This document shows positions 35,205 through 45,700 of a DNA stretch of 64,000 bases, in pieces; the first letter of the stretch is position 1; each line of letters begins with the position of its first letter. Source of the DNA: Bacteroidota bacterium (GTDB lineage Bacteria; Bacteroidota; Bacteroidia; Flavobacteriales_E; Vicingaceae); contig JABFGJ010000005.1 of NCBI GenBank assembly GCA_013112545.1, forward strand, positions 124,001 to 188,000, given 5' to 3'. The notes under the pieces are model-generated. The model did not search any database. It saw only the letters and a program-made list of their open reading frames with translations, and was not told the DNA's origin. The position numbers were made by a program, and so were the translations under genes.

Positions 35205-36701
35205 GTGAGTTTTTTATTAAGAAAAATATTTCAAAATCATAGCACAAGGGTATTAACCTTGCTGTTTTTCGCTTTGCTAATTTTAATTGGCTATTTCTTA
35301 GGACATAGTTATTATGTTCAATTAGGCATACACAAAAACAAAGTTATCTCAACTTTGAATGCTGTAACCTCAACAGCTGCGGCTCAAATAGATGCAAATC
35401 AATTAGATTATGTGTTAAGCACATACCCAAAAAAAAATGATATTCAATCAAATACACAAGATGGAGTATATGAATTACTTCAAAAACAACTTTTAAAAGT
35501 TAAAGATCAGAATCACATCAACACAGCTTTATACACTTTAACTTATGACCCTGCAAACGATTTGTTTTACTATGGCGTAACAACATCTGAAAATCCATTT
35601 TATCGACATCCCTATAAAAACTATCCGAAAATATTAAAAGAAAAATATGAGGAAGGTGGAACCATTGATGTTTATAGAGATAGTAATGGACATTGGATAT
35701 CTGCTTTTGCACCTATAAAAAATGAAGCAGGAGTTACCATAGCCATTGTTCAAGCTGATTGGAGGTTTGATGAATTCTTAGAAACTGCTCAGTCTGAAAT
35801 ATTTAAAAACATTTGGATTTCAATTGCATTTACAGTTGTTGTTTTATTTTTTCTAATTCGTTCTATGCGTTCTATCTTGGCAACAGAAGATCAATTGACA
35901 GCACATTTAATTCAATCAAAATTAGAATTAGAGCAAAAAAACCAAGACACTTTGGATAGTATCTTATATGCTAAAAAAATACAAGACGCTATTCTTCCTG
36001 TTCGTTCTAAAATCAAAAAACATCTTCCAAAGTCTTTTGTATTACACATGCCCAGAGATATTGTAAGTGGTGATTTCTATTGGTTTAAACACACGAGAAA
36101 AAAAATATTTATTGCCAGCGTTGACTGTACTGGTCATGGTGTTCCTGGAGCTTTTATGTCGATGATAGGCTCTATTTTACTTGACGACATCATTAATAAG
36201 AAAAATGTAGATTGCCCTAAAGAGATTTTAACACAATTGCATCAAGGCGTGGTAAAGGCACTAAAGCAAAGCTATAAATCTAAAGCGGCTAGAGATGGAA
36301 TGGATATAGCTCTTTGTGTAATTGAAGATGATTATTCGAAACTCACATTTTCAGGAGCATTCAGGCCTTTAATCCATATCCGAAACGGAAAGTTAAACCG
36401 TATAAAATCAACAGCTGCTCCTATTGGAGGAATTAGGGAAGGGAATGTTGAGTTTGAGAAGCATGAAATAGAAATATTGGAAGGTGATATCTTTTATATT
36501 TTTTCAGATGGTTTCCCCGATCAATTCGGAGGTGATGAAAATAAAAAGTATATGACCAAGCGGTTCCGGGAATTATTACTTAAAATATCCAGTTATAAGC
36601 TAAGCTCTCAAGAAGGTCTCCTGCAAGAAGAATTTGATGCCTGGAGAGGCGATAACGAACAAGTTGATGACGTATTAGTTATTGGGTTTCAATTGAAGTA
36701 A
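35205..36701 (+). CDS. SpoIIE/PP2C serine phosphatase with extracytoplasmic sensor
   Basis: The 498-residue protein starts at a GTG directly after the preceding stop codon. Membrane helices at about 15-36 and 200-222 enclose a periplasmic domain with a Cache-like pattern (TAAAQIDANQLDY, YRDSNGHWISAFAPIKN). A coiled-coil linker with SILYAKKIQDAILP leads to a SpoIIE phosphatase domain (about 290-498) with SGDFYWF, DCTGHGVPGAFMS, DGMDIALC and SDGFPDQFGG. It is the third gene of the SPOR/SPOR/SpoIIE operon and is paralogous in its catalytic half to the phosphatase at 23491-25278. Together they suggest envelope sensing coupled to Ser/Thr dephosphorylation. Confidence 0.87.
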   Translation: MSFLLRKIFQNHSTRVLTLLFFALLILIGYFLGHSYYVQLGIHKNKVISTLNAVTSTAAAQIDANQLDYVLSTYPKKNDIQSNTQDGVYELLQKQLLKVKDQNHINTALYTLTYDPANDLFYYGVTTSENPFYRHPYKNYPKILKEKYEEGGTIDVYRDSNGHWISAFAPIKNEAGVTIAIVQADWRFDEFLETAQSEIFKNIWISIAFTVVVLFFLIRSMRSILATEDQLTAHLIQSKLELEQKNQDTLDSILYAKKIQDAILPVRSKIKKHLPKSFVLHMPRDIVSGDFYWFKHTRKKIFIASVDCTGHGVPGAFMSMIGSILLDDIINKKNVDCPKEILTQLHQGVVKALKQSYKSKAARDGMDIALCVIEDDYSKLTFSGAFRPLIHIRNGKLNRIKSTAAPIGGIREGNVEFEKHEIEILEGDIFYIFSDGFPDQFGGDENKKYMTKRFRELLLKISSYKLSSQEGLLQEEFDAWRGDNEQVDDVLVIGFQLK

Positions 36702-37050
36702 TATATCGGCATACTTTAAATTTTTCCATTTCTATTTTTTAGTTGATTAAACCCTTTTTTTCTTGACCTGCTTCGTATATCAAATAGGCTATAAAATAAT
36801 CGTAATGGGTTTGAAGTTTTTTAAATTAGCATTCTTCTATTAACACGAATTATACTTTATAATTTTCTGCAAACCAAATAGTTGCCAATTAAGTACTAAG
36901 TCTCATCAGTTGAAATAATTGATGAAATTCAGTGCTAGCTCGACATTATAATAAGAAAACCAACCAGTTTAATGCAAAAACTAAGTTGTAAAGCCTAGGT
37001 TGTTTTTTGCAATGTGTCTTCTTCTAGAGGGAACTTACTTGTGTAATAAA
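36702..37050. other. Intergenic region without recognised content
   Basis: These 349 bp separate the SpoIIE gene from the leftward adhesin gene, whose 3' ends face each other. A weak GGTTGG/CAACC pairing with a long loop near 36960-37006 may act as a terminator of the adhesin gene, but it is poor. No RNA gene or reading frame was found. Confidence 0.4.
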
Positions 37051-40000
37051 TTAATCATTTACAATCATTTTTCTTGTTTCATTTCTATAGCGAACAAAAT
37101 AAATACCAGATGCAAAGTCATACAAATTAATCTTACTCAGGTTTGACAATGGTAAAATTATTTTTATCAATCTTCCTTGTATGTTATAAATGCATATTTT
37201 ATCTTTCTTATTCAATTCAGAGATTTCTATGTTCACCCATTTTTTTGTTGGGTTTGGAAATAGTCTAAAATCTAAGTTTTTACGATTATTAATTTCAATC
37301 CCTACATTCATGATAGTTATGCAATCTGAAGTGTCTGTACAATTACTCTGATTAACTTCGAGTTGATAACTTCCGTTTGTCACAACAGTAAATGTTGATG
37401 AAGTTGCTCCTACAATTGCTGTATTTGTATGGCAATCTATCCATTGGTAAGTTGCATTAAGATTAGTATTTTGAGCTTGCAAATCAAATCCAACCCGAAC
37501 AACTCTTGTATCTACTGTATCTATGGTCAAGTCTAGCGTAATCACCGAATCACAACCTGCTACATTGGGAATAGTGTCTTTATACATTCCTGTCGTGTTG
37601 TATGTCATTCCGTTTTGTGGCCATAAATAACTATCACAGCTTGCCATACTAAACGTAGAAGAAGTAGATAAATTGATGGTCAAATCAATCGTACTGATCG
37701 AATCACATCCATTGACTGCCTGCAATGTATCGGAATATATCCCACTTGTGGTGTACTGCATGCCGTTACTTGCCCAAACATAACTATCACAAGCTGTAAC
37801 TGCATTGGTATCTCGAACGGTAGTGTTAATGGTCAAGTCTAGCGTAATCACCGAATCACAACCTGCTACATTGGGAATAGTGTCTTTATACATTCCTGTC
37901 GTGTTGTATGTCATGCCGTTTTGTGGCCAATTGTATGTATTACAAGCACTCTCAATTTGCACACTACTAGTAGGTTGACAAGGAATGGTGTACTGATAGG
38001 TTTGAATAAAACTTGGTGTTGTCGTATCTAACTCTTTATCAAAAAGTTGAGTAACTTCAGTAATTTTAATTTTTAAATCAAAGTTAGAATGACTTCCACT
38101 GTTGTAATTACTAAAGATTACATGACCATATGGATAAGTTCCCACTATGGCGCTTTCAAAAGCATGAGAGCCAGAACCATTAAAATTTTCAAAGGTGATG
38201 GAATAAGTATTTCCGGCAATAGTTGATATTAAGGTTGACAATTCAAAAGTTTGCCCTGTAGTAGCTGTATTATTTGAAACGTTCACTGTTTCCGAATGCA
38301 GTAAAATATGATTTCCTGTATGGAAATCTCCTGAATAAACCTTCAAGTCTGCAATTCCATTAAAAGTATGGTTCCCTGACTTTGGATAAACAACTACTTG
38401 CTTTAGATTTTCTTTGAAGGCCGTATAAGTTTGACCAATAACAGCATGATTTAAATAATCGTCTGTAAAAGTTTGGTCAACTGACAAGGTGTCGGTTATC
38501 GAAGCCCCTTTAATTTGATTGGAGCCACTAATGCCACCAACGCCCTTTACTTCTAGACCAATTGAGCCATCTACAGAAGAATTTAGAAATACATCAACTA
38601 AATGTTCTTTGTTATTTAGAGCACTTAACGCATTTATAGTGGCGCTATCAGCTAATTGGCCTGTTAGTCTAAAATCTGCAATATTCAGATTACCAACCGC
38701 TTGATTAAACTGTAGCTTAAACTGTAGATTTGATTGGCTTGTTACAGAGTCAAGTGGATGGTGACGAAGAATAGATTCTAATATAACTGGAACTCTATAC
38801 CGATAATCTTGATTGAGACTAGGTGCTAATGTATCAAGATTTTCCCCTATTCCCTCATAGGATTCTGTGATTTTAATTTTCAAATCAAAACCGCTATGAT
38901 TAGAAGAATTATAGTTTGTAAAAACGGCATGCCCTAGAGAATAATTACCTAAAGTGGCATTCTCAAAAGCATGGGAACCACTTCCACTAAAACCTTCAAA
39001 AACAATGGTATAGGTGTTTCCAGGAATAGTTGCCACTAGGCTCGACAATTCAAATGTTTGACCAGAGGTAGCAGTACTATTTGATAAACTTACTGTCTCT
39101 GAATGAAGCAAAGTGTGATTCCCAGCACTATAATCGCCTAAATATACCTTTAAGACCGCTGTTCCAGAAAAAGTGTGATTTCCTGATTTTGGAAAAACAA
39201 CCACTTGCTTTAAGTTTTCTTTGAAAGCCGTATAAGTTTGACCAATTATGGATTGATTTAAATAATCATTTGAAGTTAATTGATTCACAGATAAGGTATC
39301 GATAAGAGAAAAGGTGTAAATGCCATTTGAACCTGCAACACCCCCAACTCCTCTAATGCCTATGCCAATACTGCCATCAACAGAAGAATTTAGAGTCGCA
39401 TTCACCAAACAAGAACTATCTGTTTCATAAAATACTGAGTTGAGAGTTAAGCTATCTGCTAAGCTGCCTAGTGATTCAAAATCAGACAAAAAATAATTGG
39501 CTACTTTATCATTAAAAATAAATTTAAATTGCAATTTTGATTGTGTCGTTATGGAATCCGTTGGATTATTTCTTAGGATCGAAGTCAATTTAAAAAGGTT
39601 TATTTTAACGATTTCAACAGAATCAACAAGGGTTTGAGTGAGGCTTGAAGTACTTCCATTATTGTCCGTTACTGTAACATAATATTTACCTGAGCTCAAG
39701 CCAGTAATTGCAGTTGATCCAGCCCCATTATTCCATTGTACTACATAAGGAGGAATTCCACCTGAAACACTAACACTTGCACCACCGTTTGGAGTAGAAA
39801 GATTGGTTTGAATACTATCAACCGCTGTTGAAACCTGAAGAGGCACAAGAAAGTCATATGTTTCATCTGTAGCAGGAAGTTTCGAGCTTAGTGATTTAAT
39901 AGAAGGAGCTACAAAAGTTTTAAAGTAAAGGTCGGCAGACGACAGTACTCCAGGTTGATATATAACACCATTGGCGTAAGGGTTTCCCGTCTGTGCAGAA

Positions 40001-42021
40001 ACCGCTATATTATTAGTGGTAGCAGTCGGAAAATAAAAGCGGAAGGTATAAGTATTACCTGCAGTAAGTTGAGCAGGGTTACCTAGATAGAAGTTTATAT
40101 CTGTAAATCGTGGAGATGAAGGAAAATAAACGTTTGAAGAACTCAATAATGTTCCCCCAAATCCATTTCCACTATAAATTTCTAACACTCCATTTCCGGT
40201 AAACGAATGACCATAGCCGGTTCTTAAACTTATTTTTGTCAATACGCCACTTGCGCCTGCTACAAAAGACTGCCCAAACTCAGGGGAATTGGTAACCTGA
40301 ATGTCGTTCAACGCTTGCTGATCAAGTACACCATTGTCTTCTATAATATTATTTGTTCCACTAGCATCAACCCCTTTTATATCTAACCCAAGTGTACCAC
40401 TTGTTGGATTTGTGGTAGCTAAATTCACTAAATATTGGCTTCCATTCACTTTATTCACAGATTGTATGGTTGTATGACTTGAAGCCGAACCGCTCAATGC
40501 AAAGTCTGATGAATCAACTGCCAACACATCTTTATTAAAATTGACTTTGAACTGCATGTTATTTGATGTCGTTGAGGCAGCTATTGGATTGTTTCTTTCA
40601 ATAGAAAGTAAGCTAACTGTAACTAATGGAACTGGGGTGTAAGTATAAACTTCTGAAATAGCAGGAGCAGTCCCATCTAAGCTTTGTGCTTGAAGTCCAC
40701 TTTCCAAGACTAATTCAAAATCTAAATCAAAGTTGGCATGAGACGCATTACTATTGGTAAAATAGGCTTTTCCACCTGTATAATTACCTGATTTGGCTGC
40801 ATTAATTGCATAACCAGAACCACTAAAGTTGCTCAACTCAAAACTATAGGTGCTGCTATTATTTAGCTGAATGGTATCATTTAAAATAAAAGTATCTCCA
40901 CTGCCACTGCTAATGTTTACTTGTTGAGTATGAATTTCCGTTCCTCCACCCGAAGAATTGTCTCCAGAATAGATTTTTAAATCTGCGGTACCAGAAAAGT
41001 TGTGGTTTGCCGCATTATAAGCCAAGGTTATTTTAGTAACAGCGCCAGCTTGAGTAGTAGTAAAAGTTTGTCCAATAGTAGCCTGGTTGAGATAATCGTT
41101 GATCGTGCCTGTTTCAGCAATTGTATCTTTCTCAATAAAAGAAACTATGCCATTGCTGCCTGCAATACCACCAACTCCTTTAATACCTATACCAACATCT
41201 CCTGCTGCATTTGAATTAACTGTTGTATTTACTAATAATGTAGAATCGTTCTCAGTAGAAATAGTATTGATAATTAAATTATTGGCTAAAGTATTCGTTC
41301 CAACAAAATCTGAGGTTTGATAATTACTGATTTTTCGATCAAATGATACTTTAAATTGTAGATTGTTGCTATTTGTATTTTGTGTGGAAGGGTTGTTGCG
41401 TTCAATGGAGACAAGTTTGGGAGATGGATTAATATTAGGTGTGCCCAACAATACTTCAATGATTATGTCAGATGTACTAAAATTAGAAAAACCTGCTTGA
41501 ACTCCACTAAAAGTTCCGGAAAAAGTACCTGTGATGAAGTCAGCAAAAGTTGCCGTTCCAGAAATGTCAAACGTAGCACTTCCCGAAAGGGTATAAGAAG
41601 TATTACTTGCCATGGAAGTCAATGAACTTACGTTGAGAGCGAAATCATCATAGTCGCTACCAACATCATCGTCCAATACAATAGCACTAAAATTAATAGG
41701 GGATACACCATCAGTAAGCTGAAGGTTACCCGACAAGCTAAAGGTTTGGAAGTTGAGGTTTGAATTAACATAGTTAAAAGAAGAATTTCCAAATATTTGG
41801 TTGAATCCGTTACTACTAGTCCATGCATTACCTTTACCGTTTGTTGTAGCAGAGCCAGATCCTGTAACCGTAATGCTGGTAGCAGAAGTACTTGTAGCAC
41901 TAATGGTGAATTTAATCTGAGAAAAACTAGAAGCAGGTAGTAAGGTAAGTATCACTAACGACAACAAATAAACACGATATTTAACTTTTAATCTAATGTA
42001 TTTCGTTGTTAAGGCATTCAT
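37051..42021 (-). CDS. Giant repeat adhesin with T9SS sorting domain
   Basis: The 1656-residue protein has a signal peptide (about 1-34, ending SSFSQ). Its body has four modules of about 230 residues (about 205-465, 470-720, 820-1080, 1085-1350). Each opens with an Ig-like strand such as LSIERNNP or TSILRNNP, contains GIGIKGVGG, DYLNQATIGQT and HTFSG-(A/V)-L-K-Y-S-G-D, and has a jelly-roll pattern. Three shorter repeats of about 65-100 residues follow (C-D/N-S/T-Y...NGMTYNTTGMYKDT...GCDSVITLDL), then a T9SS sorting domain (about 1580-1656; FRLFPNPTK, FASGIYFVRY). It is likely to be a cell-surface adhesin used in attachment or gliding. Two 101-bp segments inside it are near-identical. No enzyme motif is seen. 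Confidence 0.85.
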   Translation of the reverse strand: MNALTTKYIRLKVKYRVYLLSLVILTLLPASSFSQIKFTISATSTSATSITVTGSGSATTNGKGNAWTSSNGFNQIFGNSSFNYVNSNLNFQTFSLSGNLQLTDGVSPINFSAIVLDDDVGSDYDDFALNVSSLTSMASNTSYTLSGSATFDISGTATFADFITGTFSGTFSGVQAGFSNFSTSDIIIEVLLGTPNINPSPKLVSIERNNPSTQNTNSNNLQFKVSFDRKISNYQTSDFVGTNTLANNLIINTISTENDSTLLVNTTVNSNAAGDVGIGIKGVGGIAGSNGIVSFIEKDTIAETGTINDYLNQATIGQTFTTTQAGAVTKITLAYNAANHNFSGTADLKIYSGDNSSGGGTEIHTQQVNISSGSGDTFILNDTIQLNNSSTYSFELSNFSGSGYAINAAKSGNYTGGKAYFTNSNASHANFDLDFELVLESGLQAQSLDGTAPAISEVYTYTPVPLVTVSLLSIERNNPIAASTTSNNMQFKVNFNKDVLAVDSSDFALSGSASSHTTIQSVNKVNGSQYLVNLATTNPTSGTLGLDIKGVDASGTNNIIEDNGVLDQQALNDIQVTNSPEFGQSFVAGASGVLTKISLRTGYGHSFTGNGVLEIYSGNGFGGTLLSSSNVYFPSSPRFTDINFYLGNPAQLTAGNTYTFRFYFPTATTNNIAVSAQTGNPYANGVIYQPGVLSSADLYFKTFVAPSIKSLSSKLPATDETYDFLVPLQVSTAVDSIQTNLSTPNGGASVSVSGGIPPYVVQWNNGAGSTAITGLSSGKYYVTVTDNNGSTSSLTQTLVDSVEIVKINLFKLTSILRNNPTDSITTQSKLQFKFIFNDKVANYFLSDFESLGSLADSLTLNSVFYETDSSCLVNATLNSSVDGSIGIGIRGVGGVAGSNGIYTFSLIDTLSVNQLTSNDYLNQSIIGQTYTAFKENLKQVVVFPKSGNHTFSGTAVLKVYLGDYSAGNHTLLHSETVSLSNSTATSGQTFELSSLVATIPGNTYTIVFEGFSGSGSHAFENATLGNYSLGHAVFTNYNSSNHSGFDLKIKITESYEGIGENLDTLAPSLNQDYRYRVPVILESILRHHPLDSVTSQSNLQFKLQFNQAVGNLNIADFRLTGQLADSATINALSALNNKEHLVDVFLNSSVDGSIGLEVKGVGGISGSNQIKGASITDTLSVDQTFTDDYLNHAVIGQTYTAFKENLKQVVVYPKSGNHTFNGIADLKVYSGDFHTGNHILLHSETVNVSNNTATTGQTFELSTLISTIAGNTYSITFENFNGSGSHAFESAIVGTYPYGHVIFSNYNSGSHSNFDLKIKITEVTQLFDKELDTTTPSFIQTYQYTIPCQPTSSVQIESACNTYNWPQNGMTYNTTGMYKDTIPNVAGCDSVITLDLTINTTVRDTNAVTACDSYVWASNGMQYTTSGIYSDTLQAVNGCDSISTIDLTINLSTSSTFSMASCDSYLWPQNGMTYNTTGMYKDTIPNVAGCDSVITLDLTIDTVDTRVVRVGFDLQAQNTNLNATYQWIDCHTNTAIVGATSSTFTVVTNGSYQLEVNQSNCTDTSDCITIMNVGIEINNRKNLDFRLFPNPTKKWVNIEISELNKKDKICIYNIQGRLIKIILPLSNLSKINLYDFASGIYFVRYRNETRKMIVND
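37523..37623. repeat. 101-bp direct repeat, copy A
   Basis: This segment matches 37829-37929 at 100 of 101 positions (T at 37609 against G at 37915). It encodes one of the short Cys-containing repeats of the adhesin. The offset of 306 bp equals 102 codons, so recombination would delete or add units in frame. Confidence 0.8.
37829..37929. repeat. 101-bp direct repeat, copy B
   Basis: This is the second copy of the segment at 37523-37623, with one mismatch. Adjacent repeats of the same protein family are clearly more diverged in DNA, so the match points to recent duplication or gene conversion. Confidence 0.8.
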
Positions 42022-42057
42022 AACTAATAAGTTTAGGTAAATAAAAAGGTCTTTAAT

Positions 42058-42513
42058 TTAAGTACGTTGAGTTCGTTTATATTCATGAACTGCAGATCTT
42101 GGATCATGCGGTTGTAAACTGGATTGTATTGATGACCTGAAGAAACTGTGGTCGGATTGGTAAATGCTAAAAATTGCACTTACGACTTCTTTATCTTCTA
42201 TATATAAGTCAGCTGAATCATTAAATGTATATCGTGTTGGCTGAAAATAACAAGTTGCTGAAGTAAAATAATCACTATAAGTATCTTCGAAAAAATGGCC
42301 AACTTTACTCCTACCGTTTCCCAAAAAATCATCCTCAGCAGTTTGATTAAGAATATTTTTCATTACGAATGTTTTGGATTTTATAGCTTTGCATACAGCA
42401 ACTCGACCAAACCCTTTAATACCAAGCTCAACATTACTGGACTCTATAAAGAGAAACTTAGTGTGAATTAATGAAGTGGAGTCATTTAATGCAGAAAGAG
42501 AAATTCCAATCAT
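42058..42513 (-). pseudogene. Decayed module of the repeat adhesin
   Basis: This 151-codon frame keeps the order of motifs of one adhesin module in degenerate form: SALNDSTSLI, ELGIKGFGRV for GIGIKGVGG, AEDDFLGNG for the N/D-DYLNQ segment, and YTFNDSADLYIEDKE for HTFSG-ADLKVYSGD. An in-frame TAG immediately precedes its first ATG, there is no signal peptide, and similarity fades near the 3' end, so it is probably a remnant of a paralogous adhesin gene rather than a functional protein. It lies 36 bp before the intact adhesin gene, in the same direction. Confidence 0.55.
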
Positions 42514-42576
42514 CTAGTGTGTTTTAAAATTCAAACACAAACCACGGGGTTAATATTTATTTAGAATTGCACTATT

Positions 42577-42607
42577 TGGTCAAATGCTTGCACAAAATGG
42601 TCAAATG
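42577..42607. promoter_or_regulatory. TGGTCAAATG direct repeat, possible AraC-type operator
   Basis: TGGTCAAATG occurs at 42577-42586 and again at 42598-42607, giving a 21-bp period (two helical turns), which suits the two helix-turn-helix motifs of AraC-family proteins. It lies between the end of the hybrid AraC-output regulator gene and the adhesin pseudo-module and gene. The link between regulator and site is inference. Confidence 0.5.
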
Positions 42608-42778
42608 TGTATTTGCCTTGGCTTCGACACAGCATTCTCTCTTGTCGTCGATAAATAACTCAGCACAACAAGCTGATATTACAATTTTAGTTCTACTGAG
42701 TGTTTGAGGCATGAGAAATGCATCGGTTGAGGTAAAATGCTTTCCTTTTAACAATAAGATTAAATGTTATGGGTTGAT

Positions 42779-45700
42779 TTAGTTTTGTGATAAGCCTGTA
42801 GGAGTGCTACCGTACTCTTCTTTAAAAAGTCTATTAAAATATGATACACTATTAAATCCACAGGCATAAGCAATTTCAGCAACATTATTTTTATTCTCTG
42901 TAATTAGTTGTTTTGCTTGCTCTAACCTCTTTTGCTTTAAATAGCCTAGTGGTGTGTTGTTATATTTATCTTTCACTGTTCGCTGAAATGTTGACTGACT
43001 CATTGCAAATTCAGTTAAGTATTTACTCCAACTAAAGTCAGGGTTAGCTAAGTTTTGAGTTAATATTTTTTGGAATTTAGTTTCAAAGTCATTATTATTC
43101 TGACCACCCTTAGTTTGCTCTTCTGATTTTTGATTTAAAAAATGGTTTCGCAACCTTAACCTATTACTCAAAACACTATTAATTATAGCGTTTAACTCGT
43201 TTACATTAAAAGGTTTTGATAAATATGCTTCAGCACCTTTTTGCCAAGCATCAATTTTTGTTTTATCAGCGCCTTTTGCCGTTAACATAATTACTCCAAT
43301 AAAGTTGGTCTCCTTATTACTCTTTAACATTTTAAGAAATTCAACCCCGTCTATTTTTGGCATCATTATGTCTGAAATAATTAAATCGGGCACATGTTTT
43401 TTGGCCATTTCAAAACCTTGAACTCCATTCTCTGCTTCAATTATTTGATATTGTGTCTCTAGGTTTTTGCGAATAAACTTTCGAATATCTTCATGATCTT
43501 CTACCAATAAAACAAGTGGTAATTCATCCTTGCTTTTATTTACAATACGAATAGGAGCTAGGTTTTTGGGCTTATTTATTATAGGATTTGTTTTTACGAT
43601 TATAACGCTTTCTTCTGACTCCTCAAAAGGGATTTCTAGTGTAAAACAGGCGCCCGAATTTTTACGGTTTTCTACAGTCAAGCTCCCTTCTAAAATTTCT
43701 GAAAATTGTTTGGAAAGAGACAAGCCAATCCCACTTCCAGTTTTATTACTATTTTCTTTCGTGTCAGACCTAAAAAACCGGTCAAAAACGTGCGGTATCT
43801 CATCGGGTTTTATTCCCTCTCCCGAATCTTCAACTTCTATCTTTAATCTATTGTTAACTAAATTGATTCGTATATATATATAGCCCTGCAACGGAGTAAA
43901 TTTTAATGCATTCGACAATAAATTATTGATTATTTTTTCGACTAAGTCGGGGTCTGATTTCCCAATCAAAGTTTGCTCAGGATTTTCAATCACAACTTTT
44001 ATTTCTTTCCTTTCAAACCATTGCTGATGTTGTGCAACTATATTTTCAATCAATTCAATACAATCAAATATTTTAATTTCTTTTTGAAGCTTCCCGTCTT
44101 CAGAACGAGCTATATCCAATAATTGGTTAATCAATTTAGTTAGGCGAATACTGTGTTTTTGAATAAAACCTAAGTCTTCATGTATCGATGGGTTTAATTC
44201 ACTCTTGTAGTTCTGTAAAATAGTGTCTATGGGTCCTTTTATTAAGGTCAGAGGTGTTTTTAGTTCGTGAGAAATATTTGAAAAAAACACCGTTTTTGCC
44301 CTATTTGCCTTTTCCAGTTCTTTTGATTGTATCGCCAGTCTTTTCAAAGCCAACTCAGTTTGTTCTTTTTCATTTTTTAGTTCAGCAGTTCTATGATCTA
44401 CCTCCCGCATTAAACTTAATTCCCGTTTTTTTGCTAATTGTTGCTTTCTGATAAACACAAAGACTAGTAAACTCAAAAATCCAACAACACAAAACACTTT
44501 AAACCAGGTAGTTTCATAAAAAAAGGAAGCAATAGTAATGGTTGAAAAAGCCACATCATTTCCAACAACTCCTTGATTATTTTTTGCTCTTACTTTAAAA
44601 GTAAAATCACCATGAGGTAATTGAGTGTAATTTGCAAACCTATTATTTCCCGCACTTCGCCAAGCTTTATCATACCCTTCTAGCCAGTATTCAAATTCAA
44701 TTAATTCTGGTGAAAGGAAATAAGGAGAGGTAAAATGAAAACTTAAATCCCTAATATCCTTATCAAGCATCACTTTCTGGGGAGATAAAATAGAGCTGTC
44801 TTTAAAAGTAAGTTCAGTAATTTCTACGAAGTTAATCAAAGGGTCATTCTTTATAAAGTCTGGCTCTAGCACTGCTAAACCTTGCATTGTAGGATAATAA
44901 AGTTGCTGATTACTATCCAAAATGCTAGATTGTTGAAAGCCTCCATTGGTTTCAGAAATATTCATTCCCCTGTTTTTATTGAATGTCTGCGGATAAACTC
45001 TATGTTGTTTCTTATCGAATACTTCTTGAATTTCCTTTTTACCAATTTTATATATTCCGTTATTTCCACTTAACCATATATTATCTTGGTTATCAATATT
45101 TATACTTGAAATTAAGTTCTCTTTTAATCCTTCTTCAGTGGTTAAATTTTTGAAGGTATCTCCTTTTTTTACAACAAGTCCTTTATCATAAGTCCCTATC
45201 CACAATTGTCCATTTTTGTCGAAAAATAACTCTCTTATATTGTTAGAAGGGAGCCCATTTTGTTTTGAAAAATTAATTAAGTTCCCTTCTGAAAACACGA
45301 AATAACCATTATTAAGTGTAGCAAAGTAAGGCTCATTCTTAGGAGAAAACTCAATTTTTGTAATCCTCGAACCTACTTCTTCAAAAGTGATAAGATTCGC
45401 CCAGAGCGTGTCTTTTAATGAATAAATCCCACCTAAATCTGTCCCTATTAACAATCGATCTTTAGATGTATCATACTTCATAGCAAGTATAGTATGGTTT
45501 TTTATCCCATCCATATTAAGGGCTTTAAAGGTGTTAGACTTGCTTTGATCTAATTCAAACACTCCAAAACCAAAAGTTCCAACCCAAACTTTTCCTCTCC
45601 CATCAGAAGCGATTGACCAAACATCAAAATCAGGTCCATTGTCACCTTTCTTATATATTATTGTTTCTCCATATTTATCCCTTTTGTATAGTGGCCCTCC

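Noticed and set aside
37490-39300. Regularly repeated DNA as a CRISPR array
   Set aside because: The repeats lie in an open coding frame, are longer and more variable than CRISPR repeats, and no cas genes are present.
41628-41900. 90-codon Leu-rich frame within the adhesin gene, same strand but different frame
   Set aside because: It is explained by the repetitive Ser/Thr/Leu codons of the adhesin in another frame.
42572-42754. 60-codon Cys-rich frame on the minus strand after the hybrid regulator gene
   Set aside because: It overlaps the TGGTCAAATG repeats, resembles no known small protein and looks like translated regulatory spacer.
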